Source: an uncultured Acidobacteriia bacterium (GTDB taxonomy: Bacteria; Acidobacteriota; Terriglobia; Bryobacterales; Bryobacteraceae). Taken from it: 64,000 bases of DNA. The DNA lies in NCBI GenBank assembly GCA_903875575.1, contig CAIQWJ010000024.1:124001-188000 (forward strand), given 5' to 3'. Both the position numbers and the translations under genes were made by a program. This document shows, one piece after another, positions 46,887-55,637 of this stretch. Under the pieces are notes generated by a model. The model saw only the letters and a list, made by a program, of their open reading frames with translations, searched no databases and was not told the DNA's origin. How positions within the stretch are numbered: the first letter of the stretch is position 1; every line of letters begins with the position of its first letter.

Positions 46887-47680
46887 TATTGTGCTCGCTG
46901 CTTCAGGGTGTAACCCTGGGGAACCTGAAACAATGACGCCGCTGGTGCCGTGCGCTTGATATTCGTGAGCGTGTGGATGGTCTGTCCGCTTACCGTGTCG
47001 CTGTGAGCGGACTTCAGGTCGACTCCCAGGTCCACCGAAACCCAACGCTCATCGACCGTCGCGCCGTTCGCCGCTGTCACCGTGTTGCGAGACGCATGCA
47101 CGCTGAAACCGTTGAGCGTCTGGATGCCAAGGTCTTCATGCTTGCGCGCGCCCTGATTCTGTGCACCGCCACCTTCGCGCCGTTCGCCCTCACCACCACT
47201 GCCACCACCCTCACGACGTTCCCCCGCGCCACCGCTACCGCCACCTTCAACTCGTTCACCTTCACCTCGTCCACCTTCACCGATGCCGCCGCCCTCCCGG
47301 CGTTCGCGTTCCCCGCCGCCACCGCCACCACCGCTTCGCCCCGTTCCTGCGCTCGGCAGCGCCTCGCGGTAGGCAGTCTTCGTCGATGGGTCCAGTTCGT
47401 ACAGCACGCCTGCCACTGGATCGGAGATCGTGATCGCCGTCCGTTTGGCGTTGCCACCTGTCGGATCGGCGTACGTCACCTCGCGCCGTGTGCGACCCTT
47501 GCTATCGCGATAAATGTGCGCCGTCGAGACGACAGTAGTTTTATTTGACCGGATCTGCTCCGTCTTCTCGTCCGCGGAATACGGCTGTATGCCATTCGCG
47601 GCCGGTGCCTTCGGAGCGGTCTGCGCGATCAGGCCAACGGCCGTCGCGAAAGTGATGAACGTCAGAAAAACTCTCTTCAT
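46886..47680 (-). CDS. exported protein with Gly/Arg/Glu-rich insert, unknown function
   Basis: 264 residues from ATG 47680 with a signal peptide (MKRVFLTFITFATAVGLIA); the open frame extends further upstream without support. The N-terminal half is beta-rich (AHIYRDSKGRTRREVTYADP, ITISDPVAGVLYELDPSTKTAYR). A 70-residue low-complexity insert of Gly, Arg, Glu and Ser occupies about 130-190. The C-terminal part (LGIQTLNGFSVHASRNTV ... VSVDLGVDLKSAHSDTVSGQ) resumes the beta pattern. It probably acts in the periplasm with the PepSY protein it is coupled to. Confidence 0.7.
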   Translation of the reverse strand: MKRVFLTFITFATAVGLIAQTAPKAPAANGIQPYSADEKTEQIRSNKTTVVSTAHIYRDSKGRTRREVTYADPTGGNAKRTAITISDPVAGVLYELDPSTKTAYREALPSAGTGRSGGGGGGGERERREGGGIGEGGRGEGERVEGGGSGGAGERREGGGSGGEGERREGGGAQNQGARKHEDLGIQTLNGFSVHASRNTVTAANGATVDERWVSVDLGVDLKSAHSDTVSGQTIHTLTNIKRTAPAASLFQVPQGYTLKQRAQ

Positions 47681-47790
47681 ACTTACCAATCTGCACGAAT
47701 TCGCGAAGCCAGTCACGTTAAGGAGTGTTATGAGATTCCCCATACGGCTGCGGTCCGGCTTCAGGTCCGATAAGCTTGAGATGAAAAAGG

Positions 47791-49467
47791 GTGCAGACTC
47801 AGAGCTTGCAGACAAAGACGCAGCCACGGCTCGAAGTGGCGCTCCTCATACTCGTCGGATTAGCCGCCGCCGGAACCATCTGGCTGCAATACCGCTGGAC
47901 TGACGAACTCGACCGCGCCGAGCGTTCCCGTTTGCGCGGCAATCTGGAAGGCTATGTCCGTCGAATTGTGCGCTCGTTCGACCACGAGATCCAAACCGCC
48001 TGCCGCGCGCTGCTGCCGGACGCCGGCGAGATCAAGGCAGGCGGAACGGCGGCCGCTCACCGAACTCGCTACGTCAAATGGGTTTCTGACGCAAGCGTAG
48101 CGGGGCTTTTTCAACGCATCGAAGTTGCAATCCCGGAACACGGCGAACTCCGCCTCTACGTGCTGGATTCAGATGGCCAGATGCAGCCTTCCAACCGGCC
48201 GACAGGGCGGGAACCGCTTCGCGCCTCGATGTTGCAGCGCATTGCGGGCGAGGGACCCGTGCCAACTATACCGGCGGACTCGGATCTGATTGAGTTTCCT
48301 GTAACCGAAGACCAGGGCAGGAATGGGGGAGCGAAGCTGGAGTGGATGATCTTCGAAGTGAACCGGGACTTTATTCGTAATCGTTTTCTGCGGGGGATCG
48401 CAGCAGAATATCCGGAGATTGACATATCGGTGACCCGGACCGGCGCGCCACAGGACGTGATCTTCTCTACGCGTCGGGATGGCTCGCCGGTTCTGTCGGG
48501 TGCCGATCTTACGGCTGGGTTGTTCAGCCCAAATCTCGTCGCCAAGGCCGGAATACGGCCAAAGCAGGAGCTCACGGACCCCGGAAGAGAGCACCAGGAG
48601 CTGGCCGGAGCGGCGCGGTGGGTGCTGGCGGTCCGTCATCGGTCCGGCTCGCTCGAAGCGGCAGTGGCAAACGCGAAGACCCGAAATCTCCTCATCTCTC
48701 TTCTCCTCACGGGACTGCTGGCCGGCACCGCCTCGGCCCTGGTGCGCGTCACCGCCCGCTCGCGGCGTCTGGCGGACATGCAGTTTCGTTTCGCCGCCGG
48801 CGTGTCCCATGACCTGCGAACTCCGCTCACCGCGATCCGTGGCGCCGCATACAATCTGGCAAACGGGATGATTCAGGACCCCGGCGCAGTTCAGCGCTAC
48901 AACCGGTTGATCCTGCGAAACGCCGACGAACTCACCTGCATGGTGGAGAACGTACTCGCGTATACTTCGACGCTGCAGGAAACGAAAGAAAAGGTACGTG
49001 AGCCTCTCAGTATCTCCGCCCTACTGGAGCGGACCGCCGCCGGCATGGCATCCGAGATCGAAGCGGCGGGGTGCAGGATCGAAATGGAAATCGCGTTCGG
49101 ACTGCCGTCAGTAAAGGGAGATGCGTTGTCCCTGGAACAGGCGTTTCGCAATCTCATCGGCAATGCTGTTCGGCACGCGGCCGCAGGTCGATGGATCGGC
49201 GTGGCGGCGTCTGCCAGCGAATCCGGAGTGACCGTTCAGGTCAGCGACCATGGGCCCGGCATACCTGAAGACGAACAGGAGCGGATCTTTGAGCCGTTCT
49301 ATCGCGGCGAGCAGGCACGAACCGGAAGAAGCGGCGGTACGGGTCTCGGCCTGAGTCTCGCACGCAACACCATTCTGGCTCACGGCGGGAGTATCAGGGT
49401 AAGGAGCTCGCCCGGTGAAGGCGCAGACTTCACCATCTGGTTCCCGGACGCACAGGATATCGGATGA
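47791..49467 (+). CDS. sensor histidine kinase
   Basis: 558 residues. An N-terminal membrane segment (about 15-32), a periplasmic sensor region (about 35-290), a second segment (about 300-320), a dimerisation domain with H-box FAAGVSHDLRTPLTAIRG, and an ATPase domain with N-box LSLEQAFRNLIGNAVRHA, G1 VSDHGPGIPEDEQERIFEPFYRG and G2 GGTGLGLSLARN. The start is a GTG at 47791 with AAGG close by; a better SD (AAGGAG, 47720-47725) precedes an out-of-frame ATG at 47730. Its stop overlaps the response regulator start (ATGA). Confidence 0.88.
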   Translation: MQTQSLQTKTQPRLEVALLILVGLAAAGTIWLQYRWTDELDRAERSRLRGNLEGYVRRIVRSFDHEIQTACRALLPDAGEIKAGGTAAAHRTRYVKWVSDASVAGLFQRIEVAIPEHGELRLYVLDSDGQMQPSNRPTGREPLRASMLQRIAGEGPVPTIPADSDLIEFPVTEDQGRNGGAKLEWMIFEVNRDFIRNRFLRGIAAEYPEIDISVTRTGAPQDVIFSTRRDGSPVLSGADLTAGLFSPNLVAKAGIRPKQELTDPGREHQELAGAARWVLAVRHRSGSLEAAVANAKTRNLLISLLLTGLLAGTASALVRVTARSRRLADMQFRFAAGVSHDLRTPLTAIRGAAYNLANGMIQDPGAVQRYNRLILRNADELTCMVENVLAYTSTLQETKEKVREPLSISALLERTAAGMASEIEAAGCRIEMEIAFGLPSVKGDALSLEQAFRNLIGNAVRHAAAGRWIGVAASASESGVTVQVSDHGPGIPEDEQERIFEPFYRGEQARTGRSGGTGLGLSLARNTILAHGGSIRVRSSPGEGADFTIWFPDAQDIG

Positions 49468-50150
49468 AGGCCCGCATTCTCATCGTGGAGGATGCGCCGG
49501 ACGTCCAAATGATCGTTGCCGACCTCCTTCGCGCGCACGACCATGACGTGGTTGTTTGCAGTACCGGGGAGGAAGGTTTCCGGCTGGCCGGCGAACAGCC
49601 CTTCGACCTGCTCATCATGGACGTCATGCTGCCCGGAATGGACGGCTTTGCTCTATGCCACGCAGTGCGCGATCGCGGATTCGCGGGAGCCATCCTGATG
49701 CTCACGGCACGAACCCTTGTAGATGATCGGGTCAAAGGGCTCCGCTCCGGTGCCGACGATTACCTGATCAAACCCTTCGATTCCAATGAACTCGTCGCGC
49801 GGGCGGATGCGCTGCTGCGGCGATTGGGACGGAAGTCAACGAGTGCAGCCGGGCATTTTCAATTCGGCGACGTGATTGTCGATTCCGAGCGCAGGGAAGT
49901 TTCGCGCGCCGGTCGCCCTGTCAAGCTGGCGGCCCGGGAACTGCTTCTGCTACGCGAACTGATGGAACACCAAGGAGAAGTTCTGTCGCGTGAAACACTA
50001 CTGGCCCGGATCTGGCACGACCAGCCATTCATTGGTCCACGCACTGTCGACGTTCACATCGCGTGGCTTCGGCAAAAGCTGGAAGAGAATCCGCAGTCGC
50101 CAAGGTACATCGTGACGGTTCGCGGCGAAGGCTACTACTTCCAGATTTAG
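49464..50150 (+). CDS. OmpR-family response regulator
   Basis: 228 residues. The receiver domain has the acidic pocket (IVEDAPD), the phosphorylated aspartate in LLIMDVMLPGMDGF (Asp at about 53), and Thr and Lys switch residues (ILMLTART, YLIKPFDSNELVAR). The C-terminal winged-helix domain has AARELLLLRELMEHQGEVLSRETLL and the DNA-recognition segment GPRTVDVHIAWLRQKLEENP. Coupled with the kinase upstream. The divergent PepSY/Gly-rich pair is a possible target. Confidence 0.92.
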   Translation: MKARILIVEDAPDVQMIVADLLRAHDHDVVVCSTGEEGFRLAGEQPFDLLIMDVMLPGMDGFALCHAVRDRGFAGAILMLTARTLVDDRVKGLRSGADDYLIKPFDSNELVARADALLRRLGRKSTSAAGHFQFGDVIVDSERREVSRAGRPVKLAARELLLLRELMEHQGEVLSRETLLARIWHDQPFIGPRTVDVHIAWLRQKLEENPQSPRYIVTVRGEGYYFQI

Positions 50151-50704
50151 ATTTCCGGCATTCGGCGACGACGCCAGGCGAACAGCAACTTTCGCCCCGA
50201 CAGGAACACGGTTCCGAAGAATACCGCGAGGCTGATCGCGATCACGCTGAGCTGCCGCTGCTTCGAGATTCCGCTGGGGAAAGACGAGATGCCGGGATCG
50301 ACGTCCGTCTGGATCACGAGGGATATCGGAGCCGGTGGCGCGCCGCGTTCGTTGAGAATCAAAACGCGGTAGCGGCCTGGCTCTTCGATCATCTGATGAA
50401 AGCCACCTGACGCCGAGGGCGTCGTCGCCGCCAGTGTTTCATAGGGACGCTGGTGAGCAAACAGTCTGAAATCGCTTTCGGAAACCAGTTCCACGTGAAC
50501 GGTGGGATTGCCGCTGATCACTTCGAAATGGCAATCAATCGACGTCGGCGTCTTCTTCACCACCACGGGAACCCAGCGGAAATCCTGAAGGACGAAGACT
50601 TCAGATGGCCCCGGCGGTTCGGCAGGCGCCTGAATGGGTGCTCCGGGAAGTGCGTAAGCCGCCAGCAGCAGGACTGCGATCTTCGTTATGCCGGAGAAAT
50701 TCAT
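50147..50704 (-). CDS. hypothetical exported protein with C-terminal membrane helix
   Basis: 185 residues: signal peptide (1 to about 25), a beta-rich periplasmic part (VFVLQDFRWVPVVVKKTPTSIDCHFEVISGNPTVHVELV), a C-terminal membrane helix (about 152-172) and a basic tail RRRR. Type I membrane topology with a small external domain of unknown role. The ATG overlaps the stop of the amidohydrolase gene (ATGA). Its own end overlaps that of the response regulator gene on the other strand. Confidence 0.68.
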   Translation of the reverse strand: MNFSGITKIAVLLLAAYALPGAPIQAPAEPPGPSEVFVLQDFRWVPVVVKKTPTSIDCHFEVISGNPTVHVELVSESDFRLFAHQRPYETLAATTPSASGGFHQMIEEPGRYRVLILNERGAPPAPISLVIQTDVDPGISSFPSGISKQRQLSVIAISLAVFFGTVFLSGRKLLFAWRRRRMPEI

Positions 50705-52188
50705 TCGCTGAAAACTATTCTCCCGCCGACTACTGTCTTCGTCACATGCACGTTGCGAAGCCGTTCGACGGGAATCGTCATGATGTCGTCAGAGAGAATG
50801 ACGAAGTCGGCCAGTTTACCGTTTTCGAGCGAGCCTCTGTCCTTCTCGGCGAACGCCGCATACGCGCCTTCAATAGTGAACGCCCGCAGTGCTTCCTCAC
50901 GCGACATCCGCTGTTCCGGGAACCAGCCGGCATCGGGATGGTTGTCCTTGTCTTGTCTGGTCACAGCCGCATGAAAGCCCCACAGCGGATTCGGGCTCTC
51001 CACCGGGAAATCGGAGCCGGCCGGCACGTGCACACCGAGGTGCAGCAGCGTTTGCCATGCATATGCGCCCTTGACTCGCTCGGGACCCAGACGGTCCGCA
51101 GCCCATGGCATATCGCTGGTGGCATGGGTGGGCTGCATCGAGACGAGGATTGAATACTTCGCGAACGTCGCGAAATCGGAAGGCGCAATGATCTGTGCAT
51201 GCTCGACCCGGAAGCGTTTGTCGTTGGTGCCCTTGAGCGCTGCCGCGTAGGATTCCAGCACCATGCGATTGGCAGCATCGCACGGTTCCAGCAAAGACGC
51301 CCCGCGCGAACCGAGCGCGCCATAACTCCCGAACTCCGGCGTACGCTTCAGCCAGTCATCCATATAGGGACCGGGGCCGTAGATCATCGCATAAACCCGA
51401 ATCGGCATCTCACCTTGACGCGCGAGTTTCCGATAGGCTTCCACTTCGCCCTTGCCGACGCCCGCGTCGTCCACGGCTGTGAGACCAAACCGTGCGCACT
51501 CTTTCATGGCCAGGCGAAGGCGGCGTTCAATCTGGGCGGGTGAATCCGGAGGGATCTTGCTTTGGATCAATCCCTGCGCGTTGTCGAGAAAGACACCACT
51601 GGGGCGGCCATCGGCGCCCTTCAGGATCTTCCCGCCAGGAGGATCAACGGTGGCTGTCGTCACGTCCGCAAGTTCCATGGCGCGGGCGTTCGCCCAGACC
51701 GCGTGACCGTCTACCCGCGAAAGCGCCACCGGATTGGCGGGTGCGGCGGCGGAGAGCGACGCGGACGACGGAAACTGCTTCGTCGCCCAGAGGTTCTGAT
51801 CCCACGCGCGACCCTGTATCCATTCGCCCGGCTTCAGATTGCGGGCCGCTGCGCGAACCTTGTCGGCAATCTCCTGCTCGGAAGTCACTCCGCGCAGATC
51901 CAGCGTCTCCAGCGCCGCGCCGAGCGAAAGCATGTGCCCGTGGGAGTCGATCAGGCCGGGGACAACGGTGCCACCGTGGGCATCGATCACCTTCGTCGAT
52001 GGCCCGATGAGCTTCGAGATGTTATCGGAGACGGCGACGATGCGTCCCTGCCGAACGGCCAGCGCTGAGGCCACTGGTTGCTTTGGATTGACTGTGTAGA
52101 CACGCGCGTTCGTGACGGCAAGGTCCGCCGTCTGCGCAAACAACGCAGGGATAACGAGTAAGACTGCACTCAGCCGGTGAATTCGCAT
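50701..52188 (-). CDS. exported YtcJ-like amidohydrolase
   Basis: 495 residues with a signal peptide (1 to about 19). Amidohydrolase motifs: the metal-binding DSHGHM (about 84-89), RVDGHAVWANARAMELADV, RVEHAQIIAPSDFATF and the acid in AGSDFPVESPNPLW, as in YtcJ/amidohydrolase-3 proteins. It probably hydrolyses an amide or similar bond in the periplasm; the substrate is unknown. It starts six bases after the M1-like gene stop, and its end couples to the small membrane protein. Confidence 0.85.
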   Translation of the reverse strand: MRIHRLSAVLLVIPALFAQTADLAVTNARVYTVNPKQPVASALAVRQGRIVAVSDNISKLIGPSTKVIDAHGGTVVPGLIDSHGHMLSLGAALETLDLRGVTSEQEIADKVRAAARNLKPGEWIQGRAWDQNLWATKQFPSSASLSAAAPANPVALSRVDGHAVWANARAMELADVTTATVDPPGGKILKGADGRPSGVFLDNAQGLIQSKIPPDSPAQIERRLRLAMKECARFGLTAVDDAGVGKGEVEAYRKLARQGEMPIRVYAMIYGPGPYMDDWLKRTPEFGSYGALGSRGASLLEPCDAANRMVLESYAAALKGTNDKRFRVEHAQIIAPSDFATFAKYSILVSMQPTHATSDMPWAADRLGPERVKGAYAWQTLLHLGVHVPAGSDFPVESPNPLWGFHAAVTRQDKDNHPDAGWFPEQRMSREEALRAFTIEGAYAAFAEKDRGSLENGKLADFVILSDDIMTIPVERLRNVHVTKTVVGGRIVFSE

Positions 52189-52194
52189 CCGGCG

Positions 52195-54156
52195 CTAAAC
52201 CGCGTCTTTGCCTTTTTCCGAATACGGCTTTTGCAGGTACTTCGAAACCTCATCCTGCGCGCCCTGCGTGTTGTCCCGCGTGCGCTGCGCCTGGGTGTAT
52301 TCGTTCACCGCGCGATCCCGCTGACCCGTTATATCGAACACCTTGCCCAGATAAATGTGCGCCCAGACTTCCACCCATTTGGGGTTGTTATCGCCATTCA
52401 GCGCCTCTCGAAACTCGTTCGCCGCCGACTGGTAACTGTGCTGGAGGAAGAACACCTCGCCCACCCGGTAGTGCGCCATCGAGCTCGTCTTCTGGGTATC
52501 GAGCGCCCTCTGGTACTGCTTCAGCGCTTCCGAGAACTCGGCCACCTGCACGAACTGTTCGCCCTTGCGGATCGCCACATCCACGCGCATCTGCGGATTC
52601 AGGTGCAGCACCTTGTTACCCGCGTCGATGGTCACGGTCTTCGGCTTGCCGAACGTGTCCACCGAGAACTCCGACGACGTGCCCATCACTTCCACGCGCT
52701 TCTCTTCCGGATTGCCATCGGTCTCAATCTTCAGATCCACCGGCATCCGGAAAGTATCCAGATCCTGCGAGATCTTGCCCTGCACGCGGAAACCCTTCGT
52801 AGTGCGGAAAATCGTGTAATCGAGCTTGAACTCCGGCGCGGCATTGTTCTCCACCCACTGGATGAAGAAGTAGCGCAACTCCTCGCCCATGGCGGCCTCG
52901 CAGGAAGCGCGGAAATCGGCGGTAGTGACAGACTGCCACGCCTTATCCTTCATGAAAGCCTTGATTGCGGAGAAAAACTTCTCATCGCCCATGGTGCTGC
53001 GCAGCATCCCCATCACGACCGCGCCCTTGCTCGCGCTCAGCGCCCAATACTCCGGCGAATAGTCTTCCAGGCGGCTGGTCTGGATCATGGGAACGTCATC
53101 CACCGTGAGCGACGTCACTGCCGTATCGTGCATGCGCTGCTCAATCGCGGCAGCACCTTTGTCATGCTCCACCCACAGCGCCTCGGCGTACAACGCCATG
53201 CCGTTTTCCAGCCAGATGTGATTACGATTGACGGGCGAAACATCCACCTCCCACCACTGACGTGCGATGTTGTTGGCCAGAACATTCGTATTCACGTCCT
53301 TCGCGATTGCGCGCGGCGCGAGGAAAAGCAGCCCCGGCGCGGCATAGCCGTTCGGCGCGCCATCGGCAGTCTCCACCACGGTCATGTTCGCGTAAGGAGC
53401 CAGCCCGAATAACCCGGTGAAGTGCGTCATCATCTGCGCCGTCATCTCGCCATACGCATTGGCGAATTCTGCCTGCGGGCCGCGGAACCAGAGCGTGGTG
53501 GTGGTGCCATCCGTCTGAGTCTTCACCGGCTGACCCTTCACCACCGCGATGTTGCCGGGGAACGAGGGCTTCGTGAACTCGTACGTAAACACCGTCCCCG
53601 CGCCCGACGCTGCCGCAGAACTCCCCAGACCGCTGCCGATGACCTGATAATCCTGCGGCACGGTGATGTGCATGGTGGCGGTAAAGCGATCCGCCGTGTA
53701 CCCGCTGATGGGGAACCAGCGGGAAGGATACAGCAGAAACGCGTAATCATTCTGTATAGCGGCAAACTTGATGCCGTAAATGGGCGACTCTTCCTCGCCT
53801 GACAGACGACCATCGTAGACGAACGTGATGGTGGTCATCTGGCCGCGCGGCAGCGTGCCGGGGAACGTGACTCGCACCGTGTTTTCGGCCTGATTGCGCG
53901 ACGAATTCAGCGGGGTGCCGCGGGCGTCCGTGATCTGCGAGATGTTCAGGTTGTTGTTGAGTTCGAAGGTGGCGGAGTTGGCCTGATCATCCAGTTCCGC
54001 GAAGCGTACGGCCACGCGCGCATTGAGGGTCTGGGTGGCGGGGTTGATCTGGGCGTCGATGGTGTAGCCATCCACGTCGATATGCGTCGCCGGACTTTGG
54101 GCAAACACCGGTATCGCGGCGGTCGCCGCCAGGATCGTTACCAATAGTCTTTTCAT
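52195..54156 (-). CDS. M1-aminopeptidase-like protein lacking the zinc site, with C-terminal TPR-like region
   Basis: 653 residues from ATG 54156, which has GAGAGGT upstream and a signal peptide (1 to about 19). The M1 fold is recognisable: N-terminal beta domain, TVVETADGAPNGYAAPG (in place of GxMEN), catalytic helices around NNIARQWWEVDVSPV and IWLENGMALYAE, and YWALSASKGAVVMGML. The HEXXH histidines are N and R, the downstream Glu is N (WLENG for WLNEG), and the catalytic Tyr before KGA is Ala. It is therefore almost certainly not an active peptidase. A C-terminal helical repeat region (about 545-640) follows. The gene couples to lpxB by ATGA. Confidence 0.85.
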   Translation of the reverse strand: MKRLLVTILAATAAIPVFAQSPATHIDVDGYTIDAQINPATQTLNARVAVRFAELDDQANSATFELNNNLNISQITDARGTPLNSSRNQAENTVRVTFPGTLPRGQMTTITFVYDGRLSGEEESPIYGIKFAAIQNDYAFLLYPSRWFPISGYTADRFTATMHITVPQDYQVIGSGLGSSAAASGAGTVFTYEFTKPSFPGNIAVVKGQPVKTQTDGTTTTLWFRGPQAEFANAYGEMTAQMMTHFTGLFGLAPYANMTVVETADGAPNGYAAPGLLFLAPRAIAKDVNTNVLANNIARQWWEVDVSPVNRNHIWLENGMALYAEALWVEHDKGAAAIEQRMHDTAVTSLTVDDVPMIQTSRLEDYSPEYWALSASKGAVVMGMLRSTMGDEKFFSAIKAFMKDKAWQSVTTADFRASCEAAMGEELRYFFIQWVENNAAPEFKLDYTIFRTTKGFRVQGKISQDLDTFRMPVDLKIETDGNPEEKRVEVMGTSSEFSVDTFGKPKTVTIDAGNKVLHLNPQMRVDVAIRKGEQFVQVAEFSEALKQYQRALDTQKTSSMAHYRVGEVFFLQHSYQSAANEFREALNGDNNPKWVEVWAHIYLGKVFDITGQRDRAVNEYTQAQRTRDNTQGAQDEVSKYLQKPYSEKGKDAV

Positions 54157-55328
54157 TCGGACCTCTCCCAAACTTTCTCTACGGCGTCGGCTGCTGCCTG
54201 AATGGCATCCATGCCTCCGTCGCTTAACGCCGACGCATTTGCCCGGCCGCCTAACGCGGCCGCGACTCCCGCCAACTCTTCTTTCATTTTCGCTCTATTC
54301 GGGCTGCCGTCAAGTAACAGGCCCGCTTCGGCGGCGATTCGCTCACCCGTCATGTCGTCCTGAATCAGTTCCGCGACGATCTTCCGCCCGGCAATCAGGT
54401 TCACCATCGAGTAAAACGGCACCTTCACGAGCGGCTTCCCGATCGCGTACGTGAGCCCCGTCACCTTATAGAAGGTCACCATCGGCGCGCCGAGCAGGGC
54501 TGCTTCCACGGTGACGGTGCCGCTGGCGGCGAGCGCGAGATCACAGTGCGCCATGGCATCCCAGGCCTCGCCGGCGATGGCGCGGATGGGACTGCCCGCG
54601 AGCGGCGCTTCGAACAGGGCGGTGCCGCAGTGGGGCGAGGCGGGGAGGATGAAACTGAGGGCGCGGCCCTGCTGCATCAATTCCGCGGCGCGTACCAGCG
54701 GGGGGATGTGGCGCAGAACTTCGCTCGGACGGCTGCCAGGTAGCACTGTTACGAGTGGACGGTCCGTGGGCAGATTGTGTTTCCGGAAAAATTCCTCGCG
54801 GGTGAGGCGGGGCCGGACGCGCCCGGCGAGCGGGTGGCCGATATAGGTGACCGGGACGCCGCGCTCGCGGAAGAAGGCCTCTTCGAAGGGGAAGATGCAG
54901 AGCAGGCGGTCGATGATGCGGCGCATGGTTTTGACGCGGCCTTCGCGCCAGGCCCAGACCTGGGGGGCGACCAGATAGACGACGGGGATGCCCAATTTCT
55001 TGAGTTTTTTAGCGACGCGGAAGTGGAAATCCGGGGCGTCGGTCAGGATGGCGAGGTCGGGCTTTTCGCGGGCGGCGGCGGCGATGAGTTCGCGGAAGCG
55101 GCGGTAGATGCGGGGGAGGTGGGCGACGACTTCGGCGATGCCGACTACGGCGAGATCTTCGGCGCGGATGACGGGGCGGAGGCCGGCGTCGCGGAGGTGG
55201 GCACCTGCGCAACCGAAGAATTGGGTGTCAGGCCAGCGGCGGCGGAGTTCGGTGAGGAGGAGGGAGGCGTAGTAGTCCCCGGAGGCTTCGCCGGCGGAAA
55301 TCAGGATGGATTTGGGGGGACGGGGCAA
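54153..55328 (-). CDS. lpxB: lipid-A-disaccharide synthase
   Basis: 391 residues. N-terminus ISAGEASGDYYASLLLTELR is the hallmark of LpxB; GIAEVVAHLPRIYRRFREL, DAPDFHFRVAKKLKKLG, IPVVYLVAPQVWAWR, YIGHPLAGRVRP, VTVLPGSRPSEVLRHIPPLVRAAELM and ALAASGTVTVEAALLGAPMVTFYKV complete the family. It joins two acyl-glucosamine precursors to make lipid A, confirming a Gram-negative outer membrane. Its stop overlaps the M1-like gene start. Other lpx genes are not in the window. Confidence 0.93.
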   Translation of the reverse strand: MPRPPKSILISAGEASGDYYASLLLTELRRRWPDTQFFGCAGAHLRDAGLRPVIRAEDLAVVGIAEVVAHLPRIYRRFRELIAAAAREKPDLAILTDAPDFHFRVAKKLKKLGIPVVYLVAPQVWAWREGRVKTMRRIIDRLLCIFPFEEAFFRERGVPVTYIGHPLAGRVRPRLTREEFFRKHNLPTDRPLVTVLPGSRPSEVLRHIPPLVRAAELMQQGRALSFILPASPHCGTALFEAPLAGSPIRAIAGEAWDAMAHCDLALAASGTVTVEAALLGAPMVTFYKVTGLTYAIGKPLVKVPFYSMVNLIAGRKIVAELIQDDMTGERIAAEAGLLLDGSPNRAKMKEELAGVAAALGGRANASALSDGGMDAIQAAADAVEKVWERSE

Positions 55329-55417
55329 GTATTTAGATTAGCGGGTTGGGGGGCGGAGTTGTAGAGATGAGCTTTTGATCCGTTACCCGTAATCGCAACT
55401 GTCACCTTACGGCAGAT

Positions 55418-55591
55418 TCACGTCTCCATGCCCGGGGCTCCCTCCGGGATTGTGTCGACCCATACCCACGCTTGTACATATGCGCCGCCGCTCGCCCCGA
55501 TCGAGACTGCTGCGTCATCGTCTACTTCAAGTGCGCCCTCGCAGTGATACAATTCCCTGGCCCGCTCCCGAAACCACACGTCGTTCTTCAT
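55418..55591 (-). CDS. small conserved hypothetical protein
   Basis: 57 residues from ATG 55591, with a strong SD (AAGGAGAG) close upstream; the open frame extends further but the SD fixes this start. The sequence MKNDVWFRERARELYHCEGALEVDDDAAV then IGASGGAYVQAWVWVD resembles short proteins seen, from memory, near other accessory genes in Acidobacteria and Proteobacteria. No function is known. Confidence 0.7.
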   Translation of the reverse strand: MKNDVWFRERARELYHCEGALEVDDDAAVSIGASGGAYVQAWVWVDTIPEGAPGMET

Positions 55592-55637
55592 GAGTTCTCT
55601 CCTTCCAGACTGTTTCGAACAGGCAATATTTTTAGGT

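Noticed and set aside
52177-53412. Long plus-strand ORF over the M1-like gene
   Set aside because: His/Arg-rich shadow frame opposite a gene with signal peptide, SD and family motifs.
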